Origin: Nitrosomonas ureae
GTDB taxonomy: Bacteria > Pseudomonadota > Gammaproteobacteria > Burkholderiales > Nitrosomonadaceae
DNA length: 46,771 nt
Reading direction: 5' to 3'
NCBI RefSeq assembly: GCF_900108305.1
Contig: NZ_FNUX01000024.1
Location: forward strand, 1-46,771
Shown here piece after piece: positions 17,096 to 26,302 of this stretch; positions within the stretch are counted from its first letter, which is position 1; each line of letters starts with the position of its first letter. Made by a program: the position numbers and the translations under genes. The notes under the pieces were generated by a model that was given only the letters and a program-made list of their open reading frames with translations, did not search any database and had not been told where the DNA came from.

Positions 17096-18007
17096 TTAAT
17101 TTCCTTGTGTTTTGGTAATCGTTACACGGCTTTGATCGCTACCTACACCCGCAATCAGATACGCTTTATCAAAAACTGCATCCACGATGTACCGGTCATG
17201 CTGCAAACGATAATTCACCATCACCTGCGTGTCTTTTGAGAAAAAGCCCCCTTCTTTGCGCACCACCATTAAAACCGGCGCTTCCTGTTGCGAAAATGTG
17301 GTCGGCATCTGAATGATGGTTTTCTTGCCATCGTTATAGACGCGCAGCGGTTTCCAAGCAGCTGTTCCTGACACGCTATACAAAAAATCCAGATCGCCTA
17401 AATACTCCCCCGTTGACGGTATGATTCTGGCTTGTTTAATGGCAATGGCGCGGGTTTCTCTTAGTTTCACGGCATCCCATTTCGCCTGGGCATCTTCGGG
17501 ATAAATAAAGGCCACGCGCGGCATGAATTCCTGTCGGTGTGATCTCAATCTCAGGTGATAAGTACGCCGATCGGTAGTCACGACCAGTGAGGTTTCCAGT
17601 CCGACATCCAGCGGTTTGACGATTAAATGCTGCACTTCGGATGCTCCACGCCCGGTGATTGCCGGTTCGACTTGCCAGCGCACTTGATCGCCCAGGTGAA
17701 TGGAATTGACTTGTTCGCCGGGTTGCAGCTGAATATCGCAAACCTGCAGCACTGCGCAGACAATGCTGGGTTGTTGTGCGCCAAATAAAAAGCGGATGGT
17801 GCCATCGGGTCCGGCAACCGGTTTGATCCCCGTGGCACTGGATTGTTGCCATTTCCTGGCTATTTCAATGGATGCTCTTTCCTGTGGCGTGAGCTTTGGG
17901 TTGTCTTTTGCAAAATAGGAATCCGGAAAATTACTGCCGACCGCGAAGACTTCGCAGGGAAGCAAACCCATACTGAGTGCAATCAGTGCATAGTGAGCGT
18001 ATTTCAT
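17096..18007 (-). CDS. trbG: TrbG (VirB9-type) outer-membrane core protein
   Basis: I chose the ATG at 18007, giving 303 residues: it yields a signal peptide (MKYAHYALIALSMGLLPCEV, cleaved after VFA) and has AAGG 8 bases upstream. Longer starts at 18013 or 18055 would place residues of the trbF end ahead of the signal. The body matches VirB9/TrbG: DGTIRFLFGAQQPSIVCAVL, then VTTDRRTYHLRLRSH, then FLYSVSGTAAWKPLRVYNDG and TFIQMPT-like blocks. With TrbH and TrbI it forms the outer-membrane core. Confidence 0.92.
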   Translation of the reverse strand: MKYAHYALIALSMGLLPCEVFAVGSNFPDSYFAKDNPKLTPQERASIEIARKWQQSSATGIKPVAGPDGTIRFLFGAQQPSIVCAVLQVCDIQLQPGEQVNSIHLGDQVRWQVEPAITGRGASEVQHLIVKPLDVGLETSLVVTTDRRTYHLRLRSHRQEFMPRVAFIYPEDAQAKWDAVKLRETRAIAIKQARIIPSTGEYLGDLDFLYSVSGTAAWKPLRVYNDGKKTIIQMPTTFSQQEAPVLMVVRKEGGFFSKDTQVMVNYRLQHDRYIVDAVFDKAYLIAGVGSDQSRVTITKTQGN

Positions 18008-18020
18008 GGTCATTGCCTTG

Positions 18021-18776
18021 TTATATCTGTTTAGCCCAGGAATAATCCCGAACATAGATGCCGAGCGGGTTATTGCGAATTTGATCTTCGGTTGTGTTGG
18101 CGGTTGAATCGATGCTATAGATCGTCAAAAGCGCGCGCATCATGAAAGACGGCTCCTTGGGATGCCCTTGACGGTCATACACCGATTCTTGCCAGATCAC
18201 CTGCCAGGTTTCAGGGCTTTGCGGAATCACTGAGATAATCTCAATATTGACGGTTTCATTGGCGGCACGTTTGAAAGGGCTGCTGGTATCGGTACCGTTT
18301 AACCAAACATTGGTTTTAGCTGTTGCCGCATCATCCGATGAGAGCATGGCATAGGCCCTAAATATTGCGCGGCGCTGAAGTGCAATATCCGGTGTGACCA
18401 TCCGTAAATCATTAATAAACGAGGCAACCGATGCATGAATCACCCGAGGATCCGCCGGGGCCGCCATATCTGCCCGTGACACTGCTATCGCCTCTCCCAG
18501 GTGATCAATTTGTACCACGTAGGGAATAAACTTCGACTGGCTGCCAATATGAATAATCCCTCCCACAGCTGCCAGGGTGATCATTAAGGACAGTATTGCC
18601 AGTATTTGCCACATGTTGCGCGATGCAGCCACCGACTCCATGTGATCATTCCAGGAGCGCCGCGCCGACAAATAAGGGTTATCATTTTCCCCGTCACGGC
18701 GGCCACCCTCTATGAATTCATCAGCTAATCGTGCATTTTTGGGATGAAGATTGAGTAATGCTTGTATTGACTTCAT
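18021..18776 (-). CDS. trbF: TrbF (VirB8-type) inner-membrane scaffold protein
   Basis: A 251-residue bitopic protein. The cytosolic N-terminus is short, with the TrbF motif NPYLSARRSWNDHMES. The membrane segment is about residues 59-80 (ILAILSLMITLAAVGGIIHI). The periplasmic VirB8-like domain follows (YVVQIDHLGEAIAVSRADMA; VYDRQGHPKEPSFMMRALLT). It nucleates assembly of the inner-membrane complex. It overlaps trbE by 4 bases (ATGA). Confidence 0.93.
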   Translation of the reverse strand: MKSIQALLNLHPKNARLADEFIEGGRRDGENDNPYLSARRSWNDHMESVAASRNMWQILAILSLMITLAAVGGIIHIGSQSKFIPYVVQIDHLGEAIAVSRADMAAPADPRVIHASVASFINDLRMVTPDIALQRRAIFRAYAMLSSDDAATAKTNVWLNGTDTSSPFKRAANETVNIEIISVIPQSPETWQVIWQESVYDRQGHPKEPSFMMRALLTIYSIDSTANTTEDQIRNNPLGIYVRDYSWAKQI

Positions 18777-21307
18777 GTCATGGCCTCATTATTTAGTTTC
18801 AATCCTTTAATATCGAGCCATTCCTTAACCCAACTATCGCCAAATTTTGCGATCAGCTGTTTAATGGTGGCGATGGATTCTTTATCTGATGAGCCGACAA
18901 AGGCTAAAGCTACTTTGCCTAACGCCAGGTCGTAGAGCCTTCTACCCTCTTCGGATACATAATAATATTGACGTTTGGAAACCGCCGAGGCGATAATTTC
19001 AATCTGGCTGCTATTGAGTCCCATGCGCCGATACAGCGCCGCTGTATCCTGATCACGTGCGTGTACGTTGGGCAGAAATATCTTGGTTGCGGTGGATTCG
19101 ACAATCACATCCAGAATTCCGCTATTGGCGGCATCGGATAAGCTTTGCGTGGCCATCAATACCAGGCAATTGTTTTTACGCATGACTTTTAGCCATTCAC
19201 GAATTTTTTCACGAAAAGCGACATGCGCGAGCATTAGCCAAGCTTCGTCCAGGATGATTGCCGCCGGTTGGCCGTGTAAGTCTCGCTCTATGCGTCGAAA
19301 CAGATATAACAGCGTGGGCAGTGCATATTTCTGGCCCAGATTCATGAGTTCCTCGATCTCAAAGGTTGTGAATGATGACAGGCTCAAACCGTCATGGTCT
19401 GCATCCAGCAAATGCCCCATCATGCCATCAATGGTGTACTGCGCCAGTACATCGCGAATGGCTTCATCTTGTATCGTCACCACGAATTCCGATAACGTCT
19501 TGGCACCACTTCGGTGCATGCTGGTAATCGCGTTACTGATTTCATTGCGTTGCGCCGGGATAATCGTGATGTTGTTCAGTTCGATAATGGTGCTAATCCA
19601 TTCCAGCGCCCAGGCGCGATCCCCTTTTGTTTCCAGGAATTGAAGCGGGCAAAACGCCAGCGCGTCATCCTCGGAAGCCACGCAAAAATGCTTGCCGCCG
19701 ACAGCTTGAGTCAGTGGATACATGGACATGCCTTTATCAAAGCAATAAATAGACATGCCCTTGTAACGCCGCAATTGCGCGGCTATCAGTGCCAGATGGG
19801 TTGATTTACCGGCACCGGTGGGGCCAAACATGAAGGTATGACCCAGATCGCGCACATGCAGGTTTAACCGAAAGGGTGTGGCCCCTTGAGTAATACAGTG
19901 CATCAGGGGTGCCGCCATGGGCGGATACATCGGGCAAGGCGCTTCATTCTTTCCTGGCCATACGGTATTGCTTGGCATCAGATCAGCCAGATTCATAGTG
20001 TTCAATAGAGGGCGGCGTACATTCTCAACCCCATGCCCCGGCAAGCTGCCCAGGTACGCATCGATGGTGTTGATGGTTTCAATACGGGCAGTAAATCCCA
20101 TATGATTGACTGCTTTAGCCACTTGACGAGCGGATGCTTCTAAATCCCCCCGGTTCTCGCTCATCAACACAACCACGCTGGTATAGTAGCCTTGTGCAAC
20201 TTCGCCGCTATTGGTCTCGGCAATGGCCGCTTGCGCGTCACTCACCATATTCATGGCGTTTTGATCAACATGACTGCTATGCGAATTGAAAACCTGGTCA
20301 AAGAAGCTGCGAATCTTTTGTTTCCATTTTTTACTGAATTTCTCCAGATGGCCGACCGCCTCGTGCGTATCCATGAAAATGAATCGCGTTGACCAGCGGT
20401 ATAAACAAGGCAAATCAGCGAGTGAATTAATGAGCCCTGGCGATGAAGCCAGCGGAAAACCCTCAATCGATACCACCTGTATGAAATGGTGCCCGATTTT
20501 AGGCACCACCCCACCCCAAAACTCCTGACCACTTAATAACGCATCCAGATAGATGGGGTTTTTGGGAAAAATCACTGGATGGTCAAGGCCGCTGATGCAA
20601 AATTGGATCCAGCGCAGAAAAGCATCATAGTTAACCGACGTATGATCTTCCTGAGTTATCGTTTTACCTTGTAACCGCTTCATTCTGAACACACTGGACA
20701 GGTGTGATTCGATATTTGCGCATTCGCGCTTGAAATGGTTAAGCAAGGCGATGGTTCTGGTTTTGGAATCAACCGGCACGCCCTCGTCATCAAACATCAG
20801 TTCCACAAACTTTTGTTGTGCCAACAGCGGCGGTAAATAAGTCGCGGTTATCACATAACTACTTTCGTATAACGTACCCACGCGCTCGAAAAATTCGCGT
20901 CGTTCCTCATCAATCGCGGCTGAGACCGCATCCGGAAAATATGAATCATCCTTATTTGAATACCCTGGGGCGGGTTTGCGAACCGCATCGATATGGATCA
21001 TCCAACCGGAACCCATGCGTGATAACGCATGGTTAATTTGTAAGGATACTTGATTGCGTTCAACTTCCGTACTGCTATTGGAGTCTACACCTTGATAGGC
21101 CCACGCCGCCATAAGTGATCCATCTTTGCCGACAATCACGCCATCATCAACCACCGAGGCATAAATAAGCAAATCCACAAAACCGGGAACTTGAGCGCGA
21201 TGTTTAGCCAGTTTTGATTTGCCCCCGACGACGTTCATGCGCAGAAACAAAAGGAATAGCATCACCATCCCGCTGCCAGAGAAGAAGAAAACGACGCTCT
21301 CAATCAT
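18773..21307 (-). CDS. trbE: TrbE (VirB4-type) conjugation ATPase
   Basis: An 844-residue motor ATPase. The N-terminus has a hydrophobic segment (VVFFFSGSGMVMLFLLFL). Walker A is GPTGAGKST (495-503) and Walker B is AIILDEAWLML (Asp687 and Glu688), followed by RKNNCLVLMATQSLSD. TrbE/VirB4 powers pilus assembly and strand transfer at the inner membrane. The length agrees with RP4 TrbE (852). It overlaps trbF at its end and trbD at its start by 4 bases each, indicating tight coupling. Confidence 0.96.
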   Translation of the reverse strand: MIESVVFFFSGSGMVMLFLLFLRMNVVGGKSKLAKHRAQVPGFVDLLIYASVVDDGVIVGKDGSLMAAWAYQGVDSNSSTEVERNQVSLQINHALSRMGSGWMIHIDAVRKPAPGYSNKDDSYFPDAVSAAIDEERREFFERVGTLYESSYVITATYLPPLLAQQKFVELMFDDEGVPVDSKTRTIALLNHFKRECANIESHLSSVFRMKRLQGKTITQEDHTSVNYDAFLRWIQFCISGLDHPVIFPKNPIYLDALLSGQEFWGGVVPKIGHHFIQVVSIEGFPLASSPGLINSLADLPCLYRWSTRFIFMDTHEAVGHLEKFSKKWKQKIRSFFDQVFNSHSSHVDQNAMNMVSDAQAAIAETNSGEVAQGYYTSVVVLMSENRGDLEASARQVAKAVNHMGFTARIETINTIDAYLGSLPGHGVENVRRPLLNTMNLADLMPSNTVWPGKNEAPCPMYPPMAAPLMHCITQGATPFRLNLHVRDLGHTFMFGPTGAGKSTHLALIAAQLRRYKGMSIYCFDKGMSMYPLTQAVGGKHFCVASEDDALAFCPLQFLETKGDRAWALEWISTIIELNNITIIPAQRNEISNAITSMHRSGAKTLSEFVVTIQDEAIRDVLAQYTIDGMMGHLLDADHDGLSLSSFTTFEIEELMNLGQKYALPTLLYLFRRIERDLHGQPAAIILDEAWLMLAHVAFREKIREWLKVMRKNNCLVLMATQSLSDAANSGILDVIVESTATKIFLPNVHARDQDTAALYRRMGLNSSQIEIIASAVSKRQYYYVSEEGRRLYDLALGKVALAFVGSSDKESIATIKQLIAKFGDSWVKEWLDIKGLKLNNEAMT

Positions 21308-21615
21308 CGGTATTGTTTCCCTTGCGTGTTTGTGTTTTGGTAGAAAGGCGTACTGCGTGCCGGATAATAGGTTCTGTATTTGCGGTGACGTAAATACACT
21401 TTGCGTAACAGCGGATCATTCTTTGCCATCAGGCGCAGCGCAAACAAGGCAAAAACCCACAATGTTGTGCCAAAAACAAACGCCTTGAATTCAAACGCAC
21501 TGAATATCAGCGCAAAAGCCAATAATCCGGAGAACATGACCAGTTCCCGGTCACCCCCCATAAAAAGATTGGGACGATTCGCCGATTGCCGGATTTGTGT
21601 TTGGCGCAGGGACAT
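21304..21615 (-). CDS. trbD: TrbD (VirB3-type) inner-membrane protein
   Basis: A 103-residue VirB3 homologue with the motif NRPNLFMGGDRELVMFSGLL and two hydrophobic stretches at about residues 27-58. The end is basic (RKVYLRHRKYRTYYPARSTP). TrbD/VirB3 works with TrbE and TrbC in pilus assembly. RP4 TrbD is 103 residues as well. It overlaps trbE by 4 bases and begins 2 bases after trbC ends. Confidence 0.93.
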   Translation of the reverse strand: MSLRQTQIRQSANRPNLFMGGDRELVMFSGLLAFALIFSAFEFKAFVFGTTLWVFALFALRLMAKNDPLLRKVYLRHRKYRTYYPARSTPFYQNTNTQGKQYR

Positions 21616-21617
21616 GG

Positions 21618-22052
21618 CTATCCCCTACCCTCGCTTATATTATTTCTTGGCGTAAATAATTCAGGGGTTGTTTCTGGCGCGGGTTGTAATGCTTCGCCAC
21701 TGGATGAAATGACCGCACCGCCAAAAAGATTGGTCATAATATTTTGTGCGCCGATCAATAACGCCATGACCAGAACGATAAAAATCAATGTTCTGAAAAA
21801 AGCATTCAATTCACCACCAAAAATCAAAATACCCCCGGCCACAACAATACCGACAATGGAGAGCGTAAAAGCAACCGGGCCCGTGACTGAGTTTCTCAGA
21901 CTCACCAGCCAGGTTTCATACGGTAATGCGCCACCGCCACCCACGGATGCAAGTGCCAGCTCCGGAACAAACAGCAGAAAAAGAATTAATAAGATTAATA
22001 CGTTACTAAGAGCATTAAACTTCGGGATTGCCAGTGCTATTGCATATTTCAT
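21618..22052 (-). CDS. trbC: TrbC prepilin (VirB2-type, probably cyclised)
   Basis: A 144-residue propilin, about the same length as RP4 TrbC (145). The long signal region ([18 protein letters not shown]) would be removed by the host signal peptidase. The core has the two hydrophobic helices of VirB2 pilins ([20 protein letters not shown] and [14 protein letters not shown]). The C-terminal tail (about 25 residues) would be trimmed and the chain cyclised by TraF, whose gene is at 44135-44677. It forms the conjugative pilus. Confidence 0.92.
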   Translation of the reverse strand: MKYAIALAIPKFNALSNVLILLILFLLFVPELALASVGGGGALPYETWLVSLRNSVTGPVAFTLSIVGIVVAGGILIFGGELNAFFRTLIFIVLVMALLIGAQNIMTNLFGGAVISSSGEALQPAPETTPELFTPRNNISEGRG

Positions 22053-22070
22053 TTAATACCCTTTTTAGAT

Positions 22071-23033
22071 TTAGAATTTTTTGATGCGGTAACTTCCTCG
22101 CCTGTGACCTTCTACTTCGACGATTTCCTGAATACGACGACCCGTTGGGGTGCGCACAATATGCACGACACAATGAACAACTTCTCCGATCAGTGCATCA
22201 ATATCCCCTGGTGCTGATTTGTTTCGTGTAATCAATGAGTTTAGTCTGGTTAATCCTGAAAGCGCGTCATTCGCGTGTAGTGTGGCTGCCCCGCCTTCAT
22301 GTCCCGTGTTCCAGGCATCGAGTAAGTCCAGTGCTTCTTCTCCCCTCACCTCCCCGACCAATATCCGATTCGGGCGCATACGCAGCGTTGTTTTGAGTAG
22401 TTGGGTCATCGAAACATCAAGGCTGGTGTGGTATTGCACGAAATTCTCAGCGGCGCATTGAATCTCGCCGGTATCTTCAATGATGAAAATCCGTTCAGTC
22501 GGATCATGGATCACCATTTCATTGATGATGGAATTAACCAATGTAGTCTTACCGGAGCCGGTACCACCCACAACCAGGATATTGCGATGTTCGGCAACGG
22601 CTGATTTGATGATGCGGCATTGCTTAACCGTCATCATTTCTTGTTCAACGTATTGTTCTAACGTGAATATAGAAATGGCTTTTTTACGGATAGCGAATGT
22701 TGGGGATGACACGATGGGAGGAAGTTGGCCCGCGAAGCGCGAGCCGTCGAGTGGAAACTCGCCCTCAATAATAGGTTTTAGCTTGGTGATTTCCTTGCTG
22801 TGGTATCCGGCCACTGTTTTGATAATCGCTTCGGCCTGAGCTGGACGCAAATCACCGATACATGCCATGGTTTCACCCAGTTTTTCTTGCCAGACGCGGC
22901 CATCGGCGTTGACCATTATTTCAACGGTTTGGGGATCATTTAGCGCATTGATTAATAATGGGCCCATGTCTCGATCCAGCTTGCGCTTGGCTCTGTCTTT
23001 CAGCGTAGAGCAGCTTTCCTCAGATTCCAACAT
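22071..23033 (-). CDS. trbB: TrbB (VirB11-type) hexameric ATPase
   Basis: A 320-residue secretion ATPase. Walker A is GGTGSGKTT (156-164), the Asp box is in RIFIIEDTGEIQC, and Walker B is RILVGEVRGEEALDLLDAWN, followed by the His box TGHEGGAATLHANDA. VirB11/TrbB proteins form cytoplasmic hexamers that switch the channel between pilus building and DNA transfer. The length agrees with RP4 TrbB (320). It is the first structural gene of the operon after trbA, as in RP4. Confidence 0.96.
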   Translation of the reverse strand: MLESEESCSTLKDRAKRKLDRDMGPLLINALNDPQTVEIMVNADGRVWQEKLGETMACIGDLRPAQAEAIIKTVAGYHSKEITKLKPIIEGEFPLDGSRFAGQLPPIVSSPTFAIRKKAISIFTLEQYVEQEMMTVKQCRIIKSAVAEHRNILVVGGTGSGKTTLVNSIINEMVIHDPTERIFIIEDTGEIQCAAENFVQYHTSLDVSMTQLLKTTLRMRPNRILVGEVRGEEALDLLDAWNTGHEGGAATLHANDALSGLTRLNSLITRNKSAPGDIDALIGEVVHCVVHIVRTPTGRRIQEIVEVEGHRRGSYRIKKF

Positions 23034-23095
23034 GGATATATCCCGTTTTATTGTTTAACTATATTTACAATATAACGTGAATGTAATTAAAGCAA

Positions 23096-23491
23096 CTACT
23101 TTTTGTCTTTTCTTTTTTTATGGGTTAATACTTGCTTCTTATTCTCTTCATTCCAAAGAGATACTTGATATGCCTGAAAATCAGTAAGGAGCGCACTTAC
23201 GTGAACATACCCTTCTGGCAATCTGGATTGAGGCTTACCTTTCATAAGTTCATCCACGACTGCTTTATCAATATTTGTCAGCTCCAGGAGTGCGGGAAGT
23301 GGCGTCTCTAAAGCATCGGCAATGGACTCCATGATTCTAAGTGATGGATTGGCTTTATCATGCGTCAAATCAGACAAAAATGAAGTTGATATCCCTGATC
23401 TTTCGGCTAGCTTTTTTTTATTGATGCCCAGTTCTTCGATTAGACGTAATATGTTTGTTAGAAGAATTTTATTGTACAAATTATTATCCAT
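23096..23491 (-). CDS. trbA: TrbA-like transcriptional regulator (HTH XRE)
   Basis: A 131-residue regulator with an N-terminal XRE helix-turn-helix (LAERSGISTSFLSDLTHDKA, about residues 28-47). The C-terminal segment (GYVHVSALLTDFQAYQVSLW) matches the KorA/TrbA dimerisation domain. TrbA represses transfer promoters and lets plasmids switch between growth and mating. It lies directly before trbB, the same position as in RP4, and is divergent from the korB gene. It probably binds palindromes in 23492-23718. Confidence 0.8.
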   Translation of the reverse strand: MDNNLYNKILLTNILRLIEELGINKKKLAERSGISTSFLSDLTHDKANPSLRIMESIADALETPLPALLELTNIDKAVVDELMKGKPQSRLPEGYVHVSALLTDFQAYQVSLWNEENKKQVLTHKKRKDKK

Positions 23492-23533
23492 TAAATTAAA
23501 TTAATTAGTTTCTTTTTCAGAAAAAGACAACCC

Positions 23534-23549
23534 GTTGTTCGAGAACAAC
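23534..23549. promoter_or_regulatory. Palindromic operator candidate upstream of trbA
   Basis: GTTGTTC and GAACAAC form perfect 7-base arms around a GA spacer, 43 bases before the trbA start. It is a good candidate operator for TrbA or KorB. It does not match the RP4 KorA (GTTTAGCTAAAC) or KorB boxes. Confidence 0.5.
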
Positions 23550-23575
23550 TATAAACTTAAATTACACGACCCAGT

Positions 23576-23590
23576 GCGACAATTTGTCGC
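23576..23590. promoter_or_regulatory. Second palindromic operator candidate in the trbA-korB control region
   Basis: GCGACAA and TTGTCGC form perfect 7-base arms around one T. The half-site GTCGC recurs at about 23613 (ATATGTCGCTAC). The tract just after the palindrome reads TGCTAAAC, vaguely like half of a KorB or KorA site. This supports a protein-binding control region between the divergent genes. Confidence 0.5.
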
Positions 23591-23670
23591 TGCTAAACAT
23601 TAAGTTACAATATGTCGCTACTGTTATATATCAAAAGAACAATGATAATAAAGAATCTTTATTTACTGAA

Positions 23671-23700
23671 TTGACATTTATAAATAATATTACGTAATAT
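23671..23700 (+). promoter_or_regulatory. Promoter of the korB gene, overlapped by a palindrome
   Basis: TTGACA (23671-23676) and TAATAT (23695-23700) are 18 bases apart, 19 bases before the korB ATG. The -10 lies inside a perfect 14-base palindrome, ATATTACGTAATAT (23687-23700), so binding there would block transcription. This suggests autoregulation. Confidence 0.6.
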
Positions 23701-23718
23701 AAATCACTTACAAAAGTT

Positions 23719-24627
23719 ATGAAGAAAAACGTTGATACATTAAAAGAACCACAAAAAGATAAAATCAGCACAGTAGACTCTTTAGATCTTCCATTAAATT
23801 TAATTGAAGAAGACCCCAACCAACCCCGCACCGAATTTGACCCCATAACCCTACAAGAACTTGCAGACACCATTCGTCTTCGAGGCGTAAAAACACCTAT
23901 CTCCGTGCACCCCAACCTGAATAAGGATGGGCATTTCATCATTAATCACGGAGCGCGGCGTTATCGTGCATCGATCCTTGCCGGAAAGAAATCAATCCCC
24001 GCATTCATTGATTCTGATTATACGCAATCAGATCAACTTATTGAGAACCTGCAGCGAGACAATTTAACGGCAAGAGAAATAGCTGATTTTATCGGTAGAC
24101 AGGTATCTAAAGGATTAAAGAGCGTGGAAGTTGCCAAGGAAATTGGCAAATCAGAAGGGTTTGTGTCACAACATCTTACCTTGCTGAATTTACCTGATCC
24201 CATTGCGAAATTATTTAATTCAGGTGAAATTCGAGACGTGATGATTATCAATGACCTGGTAAGAGCTTATAGACAAGATCAGTCAAGACTAACCAAATGG
24301 CTGCATAATCCGGATCAAGAGATCACACGCAGCTCCATTAAACTTTTCCGCGAATTTATAAAAAATAAAGATACTCATTATCCTGAAGTAGATGATATTA
24401 CCCATGAAGAAATAACTGCAGCGTCTGCAAGCCCTATTCCAACAACTAAATGCCATTCACCATTGCTTACAATGGTAAAATTGATCGATGAATTTTATTT
24501 AATTATAAAGAAGGAAAACAATGTCTTGGACAAAACACTGACATTATTAAGCAAAGAAGAAAAAAACCAATTAACATTCTTGCTCAACAAACTCGTGACG
24601 TTTGGAAAAACTATTAAAGGCGATTAA
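23719..24627 (+). CDS. korB: KorB/ParB-family DNA-binding protein
   Basis: A 302-residue protein. The ParB N-terminal domain has EDPNQPRTEF, then INHGARRYRASILAGKKSIP (the GERR-type CTP-binding motif) and LIENLQRDNLTAREIADFIG. The helix-turn-helix follows (VEVAKEIGKSEGFVSQHLTL). The C-terminus is a likely dimerisation region. In IncP plasmids KorB is both a global repressor and the partitioning protein with IncC (ParA). Here no parA is adjacent; a ParA gene with its own small partner lies at 28103-29007. A regulatory role is therefore likely, and partitioning is possible. Confidence 0.85.
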   Translation: MKKNVDTLKEPQKDKISTVDSLDLPLNLIEEDPNQPRTEFDPITLQELADTIRLRGVKTPISVHPNLNKDGHFIINHGARRYRASILAGKKSIPAFIDSDYTQSDQLIENLQRDNLTAREIADFIGRQVSKGLKSVEVAKEIGKSEGFVSQHLTLLNLPDPIAKLFNSGEIRDVMIINDLVRAYRQDQSRLTKWLHNPDQEITRSSIKLFREFIKNKDTHYPEVDDITHEEITAASASPIPTTKCHSPLLTMVKLIDEFYLIIKKENNVLDKTLTLLSKEEKNQLTFLLNKLVTFGKTIKGD

Positions 24628-24770
24628 TTTAAACAACAGTTACTAAAACAAACGATATAATGGTTTTCTTTATTAGCTAATATTCTTTATACTGGATTTA
24701 AACGATGAAAGGTTGAAGTAAAAAAACCTTCTAGTTGCTTTCAGGGTTAATAATAAGGGGTTTGCTTCTA

Positions 24771-25838
24771 ATGGAAAATCTGCCAGTTTTAATAAACACA
24801 GTCAAACAAATGAAAAAACCACCTAAGGCTCCTATTAAAAGCTTACAACTTGAGTTATTTTCTCAATTCGTTACTAACGATCTAAGTCAAGTTTCTAACA
24901 CAATTGAACTTTGGGAGCGCATACCGAAGTATTTCTTTACTTCTAAACAAGTTGAAAAACTGCGTACTATTGATGGTTTAGCTAAACCATTCGAATGGGC
25001 ATACAAGGAAAACGAAAACGAATATACCGTTTCCATTCAACCCGCATTGATTAAACAAAAAGATAAAAAATACAAAGCTTTTTTCCCTGGAGTTACAGAA
25101 GAACTTGTAGAAGAAGCACTAAAGAAGATATTTAGTGATCAACAATATGCTATTCATGACCCTGAAAAGACAGAAAGTTGGATTAAATTTACTTTAGGAA
25201 TGATACAAAAGGCGCTTAAAACGAAAGGACGATCCAGAAGCATTGATGAAATTAAACAAGCAATTGAGGTAATGAATAAATGTAACATCGCTTTATATAA
25301 AAATAAAAAAGAAATATGGAGCGGTGCTATTCTCCAAGATCTTGTAACCGTTGGTCGTGAAGAATATCTCGCTTCCACAGATACCCATCACATAGCTAGA
25401 TTACCCCTCTTCATCAGTCATAGCATCAATAACCTCGATTATCGGCAATTTAACTATGACCGTTTAATGAGTTGTAATGAACAACTAACCCGATGGTTAT
25501 ATAAACGACTAATTAATCGCTTTACACAGGCCAGTCACATAACGACTTACTCTTGTATGTATTCAGATATTAAACAAGCAAGTGGGCTATTACAACAGAA
25601 TAAAGAAGGAAACAATCGAAGTAAAATTTTATCAGCCTTTGAAGAGTTAAAAGAAAAGGGCGTAATACAAAGTTATGTTACAGATGAACGCAAGACTGCT
25701 AGAGCAATTACAGATATAAAATATACAATTAAAGCAACACCGCAATTTATAAAAGAACAAATAGCTTCAAATAAACGAACAACTGATATAAAAACTATAG
25801 CGCAAAAATCAGGTATTCGGTTAATTAAAAAACCATAG
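24771..25838 (+). CDS. Plasmid replication initiator protein
   Basis: A 355-residue protein. I start at ATG 24771, which follows AAGGGG at a spacing of about 10 bases, not at the upstream TTG. It contains WERIPKYFFTSKQVEKLRT early and a later tandem of winged-helix-like parts (FNYDRLMSCNEQLTRWLYKR; SYVTDERKTARAITDIKYTI). I cannot place it in a named Rep family. The call rests on these features and on the 12 iterons and DnaA box that start 28 bases after its stop codon. It is the only replication gene in the window. Lysine-rich composition agrees with DNA binding. Confidence 0.75.
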   Translation: MENLPVLINTVKQMKKPPKAPIKSLQLELFSQFVTNDLSQVSNTIELWERIPKYFFTSKQVEKLRTIDGLAKPFEWAYKENENEYTVSIQPALIKQKDKKYKAFFPGVTEELVEEALKKIFSDQQYAIHDPEKTESWIKFTLGMIQKALKTKGRSRSIDEIKQAIEVMNKCNIALYKNKKEIWSGAILQDLVTVGREEYLASTDTHHIARLPLFISHSINNLDYRQFNYDRLMSCNEQLTRWLYKRLINRFTQASHITTYSCMYSDIKQASGLLQQNKEGNNRSKILSAFEELKEKGVIQSYVTDERKTARAITDIKYTIKATPQFIKEQIASNKRTTDIKTIAQKSGIRLIKKP

Positions 25839-25865
25839 TGGCAGATTTAACAGAAAGTAAGCGGG

Positions 25866-26183
25866 ATATAGGTTTAACCAGCAATAGTTATAGGTTTAAC
25901 CAGCGATAGTTATAGGTCTGACCGGTGTTAGTTATAGGTTTGACCAGCAAATAGATTTTGAAGTTATAGGTCTGACCAGCAATTGATTATAGGTTTAACT
26001 AAAAGACATTCAATATGTTATAGGTTTAACCAACAGATATGATAAAAAGATATAGGTCTAACTAGCAGATAAGTAATTAAGTTATAGGTTTAACCAACGA
26101 TAGTTATAGGTTTAACCAGCAAAAACATAAGTGAGTTATAGGTTTAACCAGCAATTAAAATATCAGTTATAGGTTTAACCAGC
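25866..26183 (+). repeat. Twelve iterons of the replication origin (oriV)
   Basis: Twelve direct repeats of TTATAGGTTTAACCAGC (17 bp) or close variants start at 25866, 25888, 25910, 25932, 25964, 25987, 26018, 26050, 26082, 26104, 26136 and 26167. Copies 3, 5 and 8 have GGTCT in place of GGTTT; copy 6 is the most degenerate (it ends AACTAAA). Start-to-start distances are 22-23 or 31-32 bp, two or three helical turns, so all sites fall on one face of the DNA. They follow rep directly, so they are the probable Rep-binding sites. They end about 50 bases before a DnaA box and AT-rich DNA. Confidence 0.92.
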
Positions 26184-26235
26184 AGTTAAAACAATTATAC
26201 AACTATAGCTTATTGATATTATTGGCTTTCTATCC

Positions 26236-26244
26236 TGTGGATAA
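26236..26244 (-). promoter_or_regulatory. DnaA box next to the iterons
   Basis: TGTGGATAA on the plus strand is a perfect DnaA box (TTATCCACA) on the minus strand. It lies about 50 bases after the last iteron and is followed by an AT-rich stretch (26250-26300) that could serve as the unwinding element of the plasmid origin. Confidence 0.7.
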
Positions 26245-26302
26245 CTTGCTATTCTTTTCTTATTTTAATCTTATAAATATACTAAGCATTATTTTAATTT
26301 CT

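Noticed and set aside
25866..26183. CRISPR array in the iteron region
   Set aside because: The repeats are 17 bp with 5-15 bp gaps directly after a rep gene, which is the pattern of iterons.
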